Shown: positions 1 through 9,800, numbered from the stretch's first letter. The stretch is 64,000 nucleotides of DNA from Actibacterium atlanticum (GCF_000671395.1 NZ_AQQY01000001.1:558001-622000), one strand, 5' to 3'. Program-made: numbers and translations. The notes: generated from the sequence alone by a model not told the origin.

Positions 1-1003
1 GGGCGTTGCTGACCGCATAGACGAAATCCTTGTAGACCGCCGGATCGGTGGATTTGGCTGCCGCCATAGCCAGCCCCATCAGAGCGCCCGCGTCATAACC
101 TTCGGACGAGTAGGGGGCGGTGCCGTCAAAGCCAGCCGCTGTGGCCAGTTCAAAATACACTTCGGTTCCCGCCGAGTCGCTGCCGGGCACGGTGCCAAAC
201 GACCCTTCAATCTCGGTGCCGAAAGCGTCAGAGATACTGTCGCCGACCATTGCATCGGGCAATACGAAAGCGTCGAATGCGCCCGTATCAAGCGCGGCGC
301 GGATGATGCCGGGGCCACCCTGATCCAGATAGCCGACGACCACCAGCATTTCACCGCCTGCCGACGCCATGGAACCGACTTCCGCCGAGTAATCCGCTTT
401 GCCGTCTTCGTGAGCGGCTTCAATGGTGATCTCGCCGCCGATGGCTTTGAACGCCGACGAGAAGGAATCCGCCAGGCCTTTGCCATAGTCGTTGTTGGTA
501 TAGGTCACGGCGACACTGGTCACACCGCGCTCGTTCAGAACTTCGGCCAGAACCTGCCCCTGACGGGCGTCCGAAGGCGAGGCGCGGAAGAACAGGCCAT
601 TGTCTTCGATATCTGTCAAAGCCGGAGACGTTGCCGAGGGTGAAAACAGCACCATGCCATTAGGCAGGGCCACGTTTTGCAGGATGGCGATGGTTGCGCC
701 AGAGCACAGCGCGCCAATAATACCGTCAACGTCTTCGGCGATCATACGTTCCCCGACCGAAGTCGCGATGCCCGCATCGACACAGCTGCTGTCGCCACGC
801 ACCGTAGAGATCGTCGACCCCCCAAAGAAATTTGCATCACCGCTCATTTGCGCCAAGGCCAGTTCGGCCCCATCCGCCATGCCCGGCGCCAGCGATTCAG
901 CCGGTCCGGTAAAGCCCAGTGCGATACCTAGCTTCACTTCTTCTGCGGTGGCAGCCCCTGCCGCCAAAGCTGTAAGCGCAGTTGCCATCAGCAATTTTTT
1001 CAT
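1..1003 (-). CDS. ABC transporter periplasmic substrate-binding protein, branched-chain amino acid type (partial)
   Basis: Runs off the left edge; 334 codons are visible, so most of a protein of about 390 residues is present and the C-terminus is missing. It starts with a clear signal peptide (MKKLLMATALTALAAGAATA, then EEVKLG), expected to be cleaved on export to the periplasm. The body reads as a type I periplasmic binding protein (Peripla_BP_6, LivK-like): KLGIALGFTGP near the N-terminus, a segment on SVGERMIAEDVDGIIGALCS, and VTYTNNDYGKGLADSF in the middle. It would bind an amino acid or similar ligand and deliver it to a Liv-type ABC permease. The permease genes are not in the window, so the ligand is unknown. 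Confidence 0.85.
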   Translation of the reverse strand, partial: MKKLLMATALTALAAGAATAEEVKLGIALGFTGPAESLAPGMADGAELALAQMSGDANFFGGSTISTVRGDSSCVDAGIATSVGERMIAEDVDGIIGALCSGATIAILQNVALPNGMVLFSPSATSPALTDIEDNGLFFRASPSDARQGQVLAEVLNERGVTSVAVTYTNNDYGKGLADSFSSAFKAIGGEITIEAAHEDGKADYSAEVGSMASAGGEMLVVVGYLDQGGPGIIRAALDTGAFDAFVLPDAMVGDSISDAFGTEIEGSFGTVPGSDSAGTEVYFELATAAGFDGTAPYSSEGYDAGALMGLAMAAAKSTDPAVYKDFVYAVSNA

Positions 1004-1135
1004 GTGAACGACTCCCGTGTTGGTTTTTATAACAAAAGCCTAGTTTGACCTTTTGGAAAAGAAAAGCACGTTGACGTAGTGTTGCGAAAGGCAGACGTTA
1101 AATTCACCCGGCATTTGATGGAGCGGAGGTCCTCT

Positions 1136-1555
1136 ATGTTGCGTAATTTCCTGATTGCCCTTTTCGTCGCCGTTATTGTGATGCCCGGACAGCCCATGGC
1201 GCAGGATGTGCCGTTTGCCACGCGCGAGTCGTTTTATGAATTTGTCGATAGCCATATGGCCAAACGCGATTTTGGCACGCAGGTATCCCGGCTGGGGGGG
1301 GCAGATGAATATAGCCCTGAAGAGATCGTCGCAGCGGATGCACAGCTTAAGCGCGCCTTGCCCTATGCGCTGACCGGAAAAGCCGTGCTGCGTACCCGCG
1401 AGATGCAGGCCGGCTTTCGCGAAGAGCTGGTCGTGTATTGGGGCGAACAAGGCTATCTTTGGTGTTACTTCCTGTTGCACGAACGCGAGGAAGGCCTGCT
1501 GGTGGTGCGGTTCAATTACAACACCAGTTCCGACGTGATTTTCGAGCTGTTTTGA
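1136..1555 (+). CDS. Secreted hypothetical protein, 139 aa
   Basis: No family recognised. The start at 1136 is chosen because GGAGG lies 7 bases upstream and because translation then opens with a good signal peptide (MLRNFLIALFVAVIVMPGQPMAQ); a longer frame from 1079 would bury it. The mature part of about 115 residues is rich in charged and aromatic residues and ends FNYNTSSDVIFELF. It is divergent from the binding-protein gene on its left and about 140 bp before DAHP synthase, so it is probably a single-gene unit. A small periplasmic protein is the most that can be said. Confidence 0.6.
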   Translation: MLRNFLIALFVAVIVMPGQPMAQDVPFATRESFYEFVDSHMAKRDFGTQVSRLGGADEYSPEEIVAADAQLKRALPYALTGKAVLRTREMQAGFREELVVYWGEQGYLWCYFLLHEREEGLLVVRFNYNTSSDVIFELF

Positions 1556-1697
1556 CGCGCCCGCCCCTGATGTAGGCGCTAACAGTTCAAGAAACCTTCA
1601 CAAAACCCCACGGCTATAGTCCGATTTTATATCTGGCGCGGGCGCTGGGATTTTCGTATAAGCGCCCCTCTGATTAACCGCCCCTTGGAGCAAGACA

Positions 1698-3065
1698 ATG
1701 AGCAACTGGCAAAAATCTGACTGGAGAACCAAACCGCGGATCCAGATGCCGGACTATACGGATATGGACGCGCTGCACGCTGTAGAGGCCCAGCTGTCCA
1801 AGTATCCGCCGCTTGTCTTTGCGGGCGAGGCCCGGCGTCTGAAAGCTAAACTGGCCGATGCATCGCGCGGTGAAGCCTTCCTTTTGCAAGGCGGCGACTG
1901 TGCAGAAAGCTTCTCGGAATTCAGCGCCGACACCATTCGCGACACGTTCAAAGTGCTGCTGCAGATGGCTGTTGTTCTGACCTACGGCGCGAAGGTGCCG
2001 GTGGTGAAGGTTGGCCGTGTGGCCGGCCAGTTCGCCAAGCCGCGCTCGGCCCCCACGGAAACCGTGGATGGTGTAGAGCTACCCAGCTATCGCGGCGATA
2101 TCATCAACGGCTTTGATTTTACTCCGGAAGACCGCATTCCCGACCCGCAGCGCATGTTGCAGGCCTATACGCAGGCCGCCGCGTCGCTGAACCTGCTGCG
2201 CGCGTTTTCCAAAGGGGGCTTTGCCGATATCCATCGCGTACACAGCTGGACCCTTGGGTTCACCGAAGGTCAGGAAGCGCAGAAGTACCGCGACATGGCC
2301 GCGCGTATTTCCGACACGCTGGATTTCATGTCGGCGGCTGGCGTTGACGGTGGCAATTCGGCCCGTCTGTCGCAGGTGGATTACTTCACCAGCCACGAGG
2401 CGTTGCTTCTGGAATACGAAGAGGCTCTGACACGCGTGGATTCGACCACGGGTCAGATGGTGGCGGGCTCTGGTCACATGATCTGGATCGGCGATCGCAC
2501 CCGTCAGCCGGACGGCGCGCATGTAGAGTTCTGCAGTGGCGTGATCAACCCGATTGGTCTGAAATGCGGCCCGACCACCACGGCCGAGGATCTGAAGGTT
2601 CTGTTGAACAAGCTGAACCCTGAAAACGAGGCAGGGCGTCTGACCCTGATCGCGCGTTTTGGGGCTGGCAATGTGGGCGACCACCTGCCGCGTTTGATCA
2701 AAGCCGTTCAGGAAGAAGGCGCCAACGTGGTCTGGTCGTGCGATCCGATGCACGGCAATACGATCAAGTCCGCCTCGGGATACAAAACCCGCCCGTTTGA
2801 CAACGTGTTGCGCGAAGTTCAGGAGTTTTTCGCCATCCACAAGGCCGAGGGCACCGTTCCCGGCGGCGTGCATTTCGAGATGACCGGCAAGGACGTGACC
2901 GAATGCACCGGTGGTGTGCGTGCCGTAAAGGACGAAGACCTGTCGGATCGTTACCACACCGCTTGCGACCCGCGTCTGAACGCGTCGCAGTCGCTGGAAC
3001 TGGCTTTCCTTGTTTCCGAAGAGCTGTCAGATCGCCGTCACGCAGAACAACGCGCGGCGATGTAA
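1698..3065 (+). CDS. aroG: 3-deoxy-7-phosphoheptulonate synthase, class II
   Basis: Catalyses the first step of the shikimate pathway: phosphoenolpyruvate plus erythrose 4-phosphate gives DAHP. It is the plant/actinobacterial-type class II enzyme (455 residues, usual family length), not the E. coli AroFGH type. Diagnostic segments are QGGDCAESF (the Cys is a metal ligand in the family), [23 protein letters not shown] and [10 protein letters not shown] (metal-binding His). Its 3' end meets the convergent PAS gene only 5 bp away. A possible stem (AAGGGCC at 3094 with GGCCCTT at 3116), lying inside that neighbour, may serve as terminator. The symbol aroG/aroF varies between annotations. Confidence 0.95.
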   Translation: MSNWQKSDWRTKPRIQMPDYTDMDALHAVEAQLSKYPPLVFAGEARRLKAKLADASRGEAFLLQGGDCAESFSEFSADTIRDTFKVLLQMAVVLTYGAKVPVVKVGRVAGQFAKPRSAPTETVDGVELPSYRGDIINGFDFTPEDRIPDPQRMLQAYTQAAASLNLLRAFSKGGFADIHRVHSWTLGFTEGQEAQKYRDMAARISDTLDFMSAAGVDGGNSARLSQVDYFTSHEALLLEYEEALTRVDSTTGQMVAGSGHMIWIGDRTRQPDGAHVEFCSGVINPIGLKCGPTTTAEDLKVLLNKLNPENEAGRLTLIARFGAGNVGDHLPRLIKAVQEEGANVVWSCDPMHGNTIKSASGYKTRPFDNVLREVQEFFAIHKAEGTVPGGVHFEMTGKDVTECTGGVRAVKDEDLSDRYHTACDPRLNASQSLELAFLVSEELSDRRHAEQRAAM

Positions 3066-3069
3066 GTGA

Positions 3070-3774
3070 TCAGTCATCAGCCTTGATGACACGAAGGGCC
3101 GGGCGCTTTGCGTTCGGCCCTTTGCGTTGCACGAACTGCTCATAGATTTCTTCCATCCCCTGAGTCTGCGTGCTGCGGTCGGCCGTGGGATATTGCTGCC
3201 CCTCGCGACGGGTCAGTGGCCGGGGTTGATGCCCCTCGACGATCAGGCGGCAGGGCGGCGGAGTCATTTCGCCCGACACTTCCAGCACGCCCAAAGCGCG
3301 GGTGATCTGGCCGAAATCATCACGCAAAGGTAACAGCAACATCGCGCCCCCGACCAGGGGGTGGGTCTGTGTGCCCCGCAACGTCAGGCGCAGGCATTGC
3401 GGCCCGTCGAAAACCTGCTCGATCATCGTGTCCAGCTTGGCCCGTTCTTCCGGGTCAAACATCGCATGCAAAGGCATAGAGCGCAGATCCATTCCCATCA
3501 TCCGGTTCAACGCTTCCCCTGACAGACGCACCCGCGCCAGAGTGCCGGGCTGACGCTCGACGATAAAAGCGTTGTGGATGGCCCGTTCCAGCCCGCGCGG
3601 ATCAACATCCCCGCGCGCAGGCACATCGCGCCCGTTGCGCAGCGCGTCCCAATAGGCCTCCACCTCGTTCAGCAGCGGCTGGCAGGGCTGCATATCAGCT
3701 GCAGACCCGGTCATGGCACCGTGATATTTGGCGAAATCAACAATATTAGCCCCCTGGCTGGCCTGTAGATCCAT
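3070..3774 (-). CDS. PAS domain protein (PAS_5-like), 234 aa
   Basis: A soluble protein of the type annotated in roseobacters as PAS domain-containing. The central part (about residues 40-160), with LNEVEAYWDALRNGRDVP near its start and LSGEALNRMMGMDLRSMPL further on, matches the small PAS_5 fold seen in alphaproteobacterial signalling proteins; the C-terminal 60 residues look disordered and basic. There is no kinase, HTH or cyclase domain, so it is a stand-alone sensor or adaptor. Start at 3774 is supported by GAGGTGG 8 bases upstream; a five-residue longer frame is less likely. Divergent from yicC across 132 bp. Confidence 0.65.
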   Translation of the reverse strand: MDLQASQGANIVDFAKYHGAMTGSAADMQPCQPLLNEVEAYWDALRNGRDVPARGDVDPRGLERAIHNAFIVERQPGTLARVRLSGEALNRMMGMDLRSMPLHAMFDPEERAKLDTMIEQVFDGPQCLRLTLRGTQTHPLVGGAMLLLPLRDDFGQITRALGVLEVSGEMTPPPCRLIVEGHQPRPLTRREGQQYPTADRSTQTQGMEEIYEQFVQRKGPNAKRPALRVIKADD

Positions 3775-3906
3775 TTTACACCACCTCAAAGCGAATTTAG
3801 CTGCGTTGTCGCCCGATGCAGTGCTGTGCTAACGCTAGGACGAGAACGGTTACCCGAGCCTTAACATGGCATGATTTGTCGAAAATTGAGGGATAAATAA
3901 ATACAA

Positions 3907-4797
3907 ATGGTTAACTCAATGACTGGATTTGCGGCCTTGAGCGGGGCCGGGCAGGGGTATCGCTGGAACTGGGAGCTGCGCAGCGTCAACGGCAAGGGCT
4001 TGGATCTGCGGTTGCGGATGCCCGATTGGATCGCCGGGTTGGAACAGGCGGTGCGCGCTGATCTGGGCAAGGCCGTCGGGCGGGGCAGTGTCACGCTGAA
4101 CCTGCGGGTCAGCCGCGATGAGGTCTCTGCGGCGACCGCGATTGATGAAGACGCGCTGCGCGCCAATCTGAACGCGCTGGCTCATATCGAACAGGTTGCC
4201 GCTGCGCAGGGGATGCAACTGGCACCGACCAGAGCCGCCGATATTCTGGCCCTGCGCGGGGTGGTGCAAGCCGCCTCGGGCGAAGAGGACAGCGCGCCGC
4301 TGAAAGCCGCGCTGTTGGCTGAATTGCCCAAGCTGATCAGTGGTTTCAATGAAATGCGCGCCAATGAGGGCGCGGCGCTGAACACGGTTCTGATGGGCCA
4401 TCTGACCACGATCGAAGACCTTGTGCGCCAGGCGATGGACGCCGCTGAGGCCCGCAAAGACGCTATGTCAGACACGTTGCGCGGCAATCTGGCCCGTGTC
4501 ATGGACAACGCGGATGGTGCCGATGCCGACCGCGTGGCGCAGGAGCTGGCGCTGATCGCGGTGAAATCCGACATCCGCGAGGAGCTGGACAGGCTGGAAG
4601 CCCATGTGCTGGCGGCGCGCGCGCTGTTGGGCAAATCCGGCCCGATTGGCCGCAAGCTGGATTTCCTGATGCAAGAGTTCAACCGCGAGGCCAACACCCT
4701 GTGTTCCAAGTCGCAAGACAGTGCATTGACCCGGATCGGGCTTGACCTGAAGGCCACCATCGATCAGATGCGCGAACAAGTTCAGAACGTGGAGTAA
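3907..4797 (+). CDS. yicC: YicC family endoribonuclease-like protein
   Basis: 296 residues, full length for the YicC/YloC family. The N-terminus MVNSMTGFAALSG and the C-terminal KLDFLMQEFNREANTLCSK are the family signatures. YicC proteins are endoribonucleases linked to RNA decay and stationary-phase survival in gammaproteobacteria and firmicutes; the role in alphaproteobacteria is inferred. The gene is followed 3 bp later by gmk, a common pairing, and probably forms an operon with gmk and the carbonic-anhydrase gene. Confidence 0.92.
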   Translation: MVNSMTGFAALSGAGQGYRWNWELRSVNGKGLDLRLRMPDWIAGLEQAVRADLGKAVGRGSVTLNLRVSRDEVSAATAIDEDALRANLNALAHIEQVAAAQGMQLAPTRAADILALRGVVQAASGEEDSAPLKAALLAELPKLISGFNEMRANEGAALNTVLMGHLTTIEDLVRQAMDAAEARKDAMSDTLRGNLARVMDNADGADADRVAQELALIAVKSDIREELDRLEAHVLAARALLGKSGPIGRKLDFLMQEFNREANTLCSKSQDSALTRIGLDLKATIDQMREQVQNVE

Positions 4798-4800
4798 GAC

Positions 4801-5439
4801 ATGGCCGACCGTCGCGGGTTACTTATTATCCTGTCCTCGCCCTCGGGCGCTGGGAAATCGACTTTGGCGAAACGGCTGATGGAATGGGATCCAGAACTGA
4901 GCTTTTCGATCTCGGCCACCACCCGTGCCCCGCGCCCCGGCGAGGAGCACGGGCGCGAGTATTACTTCTTAACGGATGACGCCTTCAAAAAGCAGGTTGC
5001 TGAAAGCGGTATGCTGGAACATGCGCATGTGTTCGGCAATTTCTACGGCTCGCCCGCCGGGCCGGTGAAGGCCACCATCGAGGCAGGGCGCGACGTATTG
5101 TTTGACGTCGATTGGCAGGGCGAGCAGCAAATCCGCAACTCGGACCTTGGCAAGCACGCTTTGTCGATCTTTATCCTGCCGCCCTCGATCACCGAATTGC
5201 ACCGCCGATTGGTCAGCCGCGGGCAAGACAGCGACGAGGTGATCGCGCGCCGGATGCAGAAAAGCTGGGACGAGATCAGCCACTGGGGCGCTTACGATTA
5301 CGTGCTGGTAAACGATGATCTGGAAGAGACCTTCGCGCGCCTGAAAACCATCGTCGAGGCCGAGCGCATGCGCCGCGAACAGCAACCGATGCTGCAAGAT
5401 CACGTCCGTAGCCTGCATAGCGAATTTGAGGAGATGTAA
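4801..5439 (+). CDS. gmk: Guanylate kinase
   Basis: Phosphorylates GMP to GDP with ATP in purine nucleotide synthesis; cytosolic. 212 residues, normal length. The P-loop is [10 protein letters not shown] near residue 12, followed by the GMP-binding [13 protein letters not shown] and the lid-region [11 protein letters not shown]. It starts 3 bp after the yicC stop and is followed 3 bp later by the hexapeptide protein, so translation of the three genes is probably coupled. Confidence 0.97.
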   Translation: MADRRGLLIILSSPSGAGKSTLAKRLMEWDPELSFSISATTRAPRPGEEHGREYYFLTDDAFKKQVAESGMLEHAHVFGNFYGSPAGPVKATIEAGRDVLFDVDWQGEQQIRNSDLGKHALSIFILPPSITELHRRLVSRGQDSDEVIARRMQKSWDEISHWGAYDYVLVNDDLEETFARLKTIVEAERMRREQQPMLQDHVRSLHSEFEEM

Positions 5440-5442
5440 GTC

Positions 5443-5961
5443 ATGATTTATGCGCTGGACGGGATCGCGCCTGAACTGGACGACGAAAGCTGGATCGCGC
5501 CGGATGCCAACCTGATCGGCAAGGTGCGGGTGGCGGCTGGGGCCTCGGTCTGGTTTGGCTGCACGCTGCGCGGCGACAATGAATACATCACCGTGGGGCA
5601 GGGCAGCAATGTGCAGGAAAACTGCGTGCTGCATACTGACATGGGTTACCCGCTGACCATCGGGCGCGATTGTACGATTGGCCATAAGGCAATGTTGCAT
5701 GGCTGCACGATTGGGGATGAGAGCCTGATCGGCATGGGGGCAACCGTGCTGAACGGCGCCAAGATTGGCAAAAACTGCCTGATCGGGGCCGGGGCGCTGA
5801 TTACCGAGGGCAAAGAGATTCCCGATGGCTCGCTTGTGATGGGCGCGCCGGGCAAGATCGTGCGCCAACTGGATGGGGCCGCGATTGAAGGCTTGCGCAA
5901 GTCGGCGGCGGGCTATCAAGCCAATGCCAAACGGTTTCGCGCAGGGATGACGCCCGTCTAA
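5443..5961 (+). CDS. Gamma carbonic anhydrase family protein
   Basis: 172 residues forming a left-handed beta-helix of hexapeptide repeats. Conserved family segments are [22 protein letters not shown] and [13 protein letters not shown]; the three His residues in the last two segments are the expected zinc ligands of gamma-class carbonic anhydrases (YrdA/CaiE/PaaY group). Many homologues lack measured CO2 hydration activity, so the reaction is not certain. Encoded directly after gmk, probably as the last gene of the yicC operon. Confidence 0.85.
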   Translation: MIYALDGIAPELDDESWIAPDANLIGKVRVAAGASVWFGCTLRGDNEYITVGQGSNVQENCVLHTDMGYPLTIGRDCTIGHKAMLHGCTIGDESLIGMGATVLNGAKIGKNCLIGAGALITEGKEIPDGSLVMGAPGKIVRQLDGAAIEGLRKSAAGYQANAKRFRAGMTPV

Positions 5962-6008
5962 GAGACGGAAAATCATGGCTACTGCGTTGATCCAGGGGAG
6001 GAGAGATC

Positions 6009-6815
6009 ATGCGCGTGTTGACCTTGCTATGTTTCGTTTTCTGGAGCGCGATGGCCGTGGCCAGTCCGCAGCCTACCGCCCGGGACGTGTCGTATGGCCC
6101 TGATCCGGCGCATATGCTGGATGTGTACCTGCCTGAAACATTGGCGCGCGCGGCGCCGGTTATGGTCATGGTTCACGGCGGTGCCTGGGCCAAGGGCGAC
6201 AAGGCCAATGCCGCAGTTGTTGGTAATAAGGCTGAATACTATCTGGCGCGCGGATATATTTTTGTCTCTGTCAATTATCGTCTGATCCCAAAAGCTTATC
6301 CCGCAGATCAGGCGCGTGACGTCGCACAGGCACTGAGGTTTGTTCAGAGCCAGCTGGGGGCTTGGCGTGGCCGGGAAATGGTCGTGATGGGGCATTCAGC
6401 CGGGGCGCATCTGGTGGCATTGGTTTCGGCCGATCCGGCACGTTATGACCTTGCCCCATGGCAGTGCACCATCCTGCTGGACAGTGCGGCCCTGGATGTT
6501 GAGGCGCAGATGAGCAATGACCCGGAACGTTTCCTGATCGCAGCCTTTGGCACCGATGCGGCCAGTTGGCCTGCTGTCTCGCCTCAGGCGCAGGTGACAG
6601 GCACCGCCGCGCCCTATCTGATTGTTTGTTCTTCCAAACGCAAAAGCCCCTGTGATCAGGCCGAAAGTTTTGCCCAGGCGGTTATCGTTAAAGGCGGGAG
6701 CGCGCAGGTTGCCCCCGTCGCGCTACGCCATCGTGCAATCAATGTCTCTTTGGGTTTGGGCCACGATTACACCAAACGCGTCGACCAGTTTTTGCAAAGC
6801 TTGGGCCTGCCCTGA
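6009..6815 (+). CDS. Secreted alpha/beta hydrolase (esterase/lipase-like)
   Basis: 268 residues with a signal peptide (MRVLTLLCFVFWSAMAVASP). The oxyanion-hole motif HGGAW, the segment VNYRLIPKAYP and the nucleophile elbow GHSAGAH place it with the hormone-sensitive-lipase/BD-FAE-like esterases; a catalytic His is expected in the C-terminal GLGHDY. Two cysteines in the C-terminal half (CSSKRKSPC) could form a disulphide, consistent with periplasmic location. The start has a strong GGGGAGGAGA site. The substrate is unknown. Confidence 0.8.
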   Translation: MRVLTLLCFVFWSAMAVASPQPTARDVSYGPDPAHMLDVYLPETLARAAPVMVMVHGGAWAKGDKANAAVVGNKAEYYLARGYIFVSVNYRLIPKAYPADQARDVAQALRFVQSQLGAWRGREMVVMGHSAGAHLVALVSADPARYDLAPWQCTILLDSAALDVEAQMSNDPERFLIAAFGTDAASWPAVSPQAQVTGTAAPYLIVCSSKRKSPCDQAESFAQAVIVKGGSAQVAPVALRHRAINVSLGLGHDYTKRVDQFLQSLGLP

Positions 6816-6869
6816 TTGCACCTTCTGCCAAAAGGCGGCACCATCGGCCAAACTCTTACCGAGGTTCAT

Positions 6870-8048
6870 ATGTCTGACATCCCCAAAACCCTTGTTCGTC
6901 GCACCCCATGGCCGCAAAGCGCGTCGCGCCCGGTGGGCACGCCGTTGCAGCCTTCGGTGGTCTATGCCTCGGACAGTCCCGATGCGCTGGATGCGCAATA
7001 CGATGGGCATGCCAGCGGGTATACCTATGCGCGTGAGGGCCACCCGAACGCCGATGTTCTGGCACAAAAGATCGACATGTTGGAAGGCGTGAGCGGCGGG
7101 ATCGTGCTGGGCTCGGGCATGGCGGCGGTCTCGGCTGTGCTGATGGGCCTGCTTGGCACAGGGGATCACGTTCTGGGGGCGGATCAGCTGTATGGCCGTT
7201 CGTTGCGGCTGATGGCCGAAGACTTGCCGCGGTTTGGGGTTGAGACCTCGCTGGCTGACCCGACGGATGCCGCGGCCATGCGTGCCGCGATCCAGCCCAA
7301 TACCCGGATGATCTTGGTCGAGCTGGTCTCGAACCCCACCCTGCGGGTCGCTGATTTTGAGGCCATCCGCGCTTTGGCGGCCGACGTGGGCGCGCTTTTG
7401 GTGGTGGACAACACCTTCACTACGCCGCGCGGATTTCGCCCCTTTGATCACGGCGCCGATGTGGTGCTGCATTCGGTGACTAAACTGCTGGCGGGCCATT
7501 CGGATGTCACACTGGGTTATGTCGCGGCGCGCGACAAGACGCTGCGCGACAAGATATATACGCTGGCCGTGACCATGGGGCTGACGCCCAGCCCGTTTGA
7601 TTGCTGGCTGGCAGAACGGGGATTGTACAGTTTCGAGCTGCGCTATGACCGGGCAGAGGAAAACGCCGCCCAGCTTGCAGATTTCCTGGCCGGGCAGGAG
7701 GCGGTGAAACGGGTGCTATATCCCGGCCGTGCGGATCACCCCGATCACACGCGTGCCGCAGCGCTGTTGGGCGCGCGTTTTGGCAATATGGTAAGTTTCG
7801 AGTTGCACGGAGGGCGCACCGCAGCGAATGCCTTTACCCAAGCCTGCCCGGATGTGGCCTTTGCGCCGACGCTGGGGGACATTGGCACAACGCTGTCGCA
7901 TCCGGCGTCCAGTTCGCATCGTGCCCTGACAGCCGAGGGCCGGGCGGCACTTGGAATCTCGGAAGGGTTTTTCCGGGTGTCGGTCGGGGTCGAGCCAATC
8001 GAACTTCTGAAACAAGAGTTCGCCAAAGGCTGTATTGCCGCGCTGTGA
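6870..8048 (+). CDS. metC: Cys/Met metabolism PLP-dependent lyase (cystathionine beta-lyase type)
   Basis: 392 residues. PLP is expected to attach to Lys205 in the segment SVTKLLAGHSD, and the family glycines and AEDLPRFGVE segment are present. It should convert cystathionine to homocysteine (MetC) or act as a related gamma-lyase/gamma-synthase; this superfamily is hard to separate by sequence alone. Start at 6870 is chosen over 6816 because GAGG sits 5 bases before it and the extra residues do not resemble the family. It ends one base before the stop of the convergent 124-residue gene. Confidence 0.85.
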   Translation: MSDIPKTLVRRTPWPQSASRPVGTPLQPSVVYASDSPDALDAQYDGHASGYTYAREGHPNADVLAQKIDMLEGVSGGIVLGSGMAAVSAVLMGLLGTGDHVLGADQLYGRSLRLMAEDLPRFGVETSLADPTDAAAMRAAIQPNTRMILVELVSNPTLRVADFEAIRALAADVGALLVVDNTFTTPRGFRPFDHGADVVLHSVTKLLAGHSDVTLGYVAARDKTLRDKIYTLAVTMGLTPSPFDCWLAERGLYSFELRYDRAEENAAQLADFLAGQEAVKRVLYPGRADHPDHTRAAALLGARFGNMVSFELHGGRTAANAFTQACPDVAFAPTLGDIGTTLSHPASSSHRALTAEGRAALGISEGFFRVSVGVEPIELLKQEFAKGCIAAL

Positions 8049-8423
8049 TCAGTGTGACGCGCGCGGAATTAGCTGAACTTTGATCCCCGGACAAATCTGG
8101 TGCAATTCGCGCGTGACGATCTCGGGCCGGGGCAGGGCAGGGACGATCACCGAATAGACCCCCCGAAACCCGACGCGTTGCAGTTCATGCGCCAGGTCCA
8201 TGGCATCGAAATGCTCTGCCACCAGCGGTGACACCACATGCTTTGCAAAAGGCGCGCTGCTGAGCGCGGCGTGCAACAAGGTGAAAGGCAGGAATTCACA
8301 GCGTGTGCGTTGAAGGCCTCCGGTGAAATCTGGGAGGCTGCCGCGTTCCATTCCGATAACCAGTACCAAATCGCGCGGGCTCAGGTCCGATGAGGTGTTC
8401 GGTAGTTCTTGAATTCGGTTCAT
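8049..8423 (-). CDS. Hypothetical protein, 124 aa
   Basis: No family recognised with certainty. Start at 8423 is supported by GGGAGGG about 6 bases upstream. The protein is soluble, without a signal peptide; recognisable stretches are DLVLVIGMERGSLPDF near residue 20, and HELQRVGFRGVYSVIVPALPRPEIVTREL in the second half, which looks like an alternating beta/alpha fold such as a receiver-like or PilZ-type domain without clear catalytic residues. It is convergent with metC and divergent from phoR. Confidence 0.55.
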   Translation of the reverse strand: MNRIQELPNTSSDLSPRDLVLVIGMERGSLPDFTGGLQRTRCEFLPFTLLHAALSSAPFAKHVVSPLVAEHFDAMDLAHELQRVGFRGVYSVIVPALPRPEIVTRELHQICPGIKVQLIPRASH

Positions 8424-8670
8424 GCCTATCCCTCCCGCAGTTGGGCAGTGCTGGGATGGAGCATGATAATCCTGTGCGGCATAGTGCAATCCGTGTAATG
8501 CGCAGGCATCGTTCTACATTTAGTTGATTAAAATTGATTTTATTTCTTGAGGGAAGTCAATTGCGTGCTGTGGAGCGAAGAAACTTTGTGACATACACAG
8601 TTTTGCGTGGTCCGCAGGGGGCTATGCATAAATATGTAACAGATATATCAGTTAATACCCGGACCATCAT

Positions 8671-9711
8671 ATGAGCCACGAACTTACGAAATCTGTATTG
8701 GCCGCTGTGCCCGTGCCATGTGTCTTGGTTGGTCACGATGAACGGGTTTTGACCGTCAACGCCCCGGCGCAGGCCCTGTTTGGCCCCGGGGGCGAGGGGC
8801 GCCATTACTATACCTATCTGCGTCAGCCTGCACTGTTGGATTGTGTCGAAACCACCCTGCGTCTGCGCAGCACCCGGCAAATCCGATATCTGACAACCGA
8901 TATGAACCGCGATGCCACTTTCGAGGTTTCAGCCAGCCCGGTCGAAGGCAGCAGCGGAGAGGCAGTTCTTCTTTGTTTTGAGGATGTTACGCAGCTAGAA
9001 CAAGCCGGAGAAATCCGCCGCGACTTTGTTGCCAATGTCAGCCACGAGCTGAAAACCCCTTTGACTGCGCTTTTGGGCTTTATTGAAACGCTGGGCGGCG
9101 CGGCGCGTGATGATGCGCAGGCCCGGGATCGCTTTCTTGCGATCATGTTGCGCGAAGCTGAACGGATGAACCGCCTTGTGCGCGACTTGCTGTCCCTAAG
9201 CCGCGTAGAAAGCGAAGAGCGCATGCGCCCCACTGAGCGGGTCGATATTGTGCGCTTGGTCAACAATGCCGCGGCCCCTTTGCGTGCCATCGCCGATGAC
9301 GCCGAGGTAGAGCTGGAACTGATCGGACACAAGGCGCCGGTTTTTGTGCAGGGTGACGAGGATCAGCTGACTCAGGTTTTCACCAATCTGATCGAAAATG
9401 GAATCAAATACGGGACCAGCGGCACGAAGGTAACGGTTGCCGTGACCTACACACACCGCGAGCTGGCCTTCCGCGGGCCGGGCGTGCGGGTAGATGTCAT
9501 CGACTATGGCGAAGGATTCGATCCGGTGCATATTCCGCGACTCACCGAGCGGTTTTACCGAGTCGACAGTCACAGATCGCGTGAAATGGGGGGCACTGGT
9601 CTGGGTTTGGCAATTGTGAAGCATATTGTTAACCGACATCGCGGTCGCTTCCGTATCGAAAGCCAAATCGGTGAAGGCAGCAAGTTTTCTGTCGTTTTGC
9701 CCGTGGATTAA
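8671..9711 (+). CDS. phoR: Phosphate regulon sensor histidine kinase PhoR
   Basis: 346 residues. A PAS-like domain (about 10-100) is followed by HisKA with the phospho-acceptor His125 in NVSHELKTPLTALLG, and a HATPase_c domain with N box (FTNLIENGIKYG) and G boxes (DYGEGFDP, GGTGLGLAIVKHI). It phosphorylates PhoB under phosphate limitation and should receive its signal from the PstSCAB-PhoU complex. No transmembrane segment is evident, so it would be a soluble or peripherally attached sensor, unlike E. coli PhoR. It is 169 bp upstream of pstS. Confidence 0.92.
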   Translation: MSHELTKSVLAAVPVPCVLVGHDERVLTVNAPAQALFGPGGEGRHYYTYLRQPALLDCVETTLRLRSTRQIRYLTTDMNRDATFEVSASPVEGSSGEAVLLCFEDVTQLEQAGEIRRDFVANVSHELKTPLTALLGFIETLGGAARDDAQARDRFLAIMLREAERMNRLVRDLLSLSRVESEERMRPTERVDIVRLVNNAAAPLRAIADDAEVELELIGHKAPVFVQGDEDQLTQVFTNLIENGIKYGTSGTKVTVAVTYTHRELAFRGPGVRVDVIDYGEGFDPVHIPRLTERFYRVDSHRSREMGGTGLGLAIVKHIVNRHRGRFRIESQIGEGSKFSVVLPVD

Positions 9712-9771
9712 CGGTTTATTTACCGTTTCGACAACTCAATTGATTTGTCTAATTTAAGACAATCATCCGCG

Positions 9772-9800
9772 TTGTCATAAAACCGTTACGTATGTGTCAC
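9772..9800 (+). promoter_or_regulatory. Pho box with three 11-bp-spaced repeats upstream of pstS
   Basis: Three direct repeats, TTGTCAT at 9772, CCGTTAC at 9783 and GTGTCAC at 9794, are separated by 4-base A/T-rich spacers. The known PhoB site is two CTGTCAT-like heptamers 11 bp apart, so this is one full box plus an extra half. It lies 80 bp before the pstS start and should drive phosphate-starvation expression of the pst-pho operon. Confidence 0.85.

Noticed and set aside
1597-1620. Promoter TTCACA/TATAGT before DAHP synthase
   Set aside because: Spacing of 12 bp is too short for a normal sigma70 promoter.
8580-8670. Possible Pho box before phoR
   Set aside because: TGTGACA and TGTAACA occur but not as 11-bp-spaced pairs.
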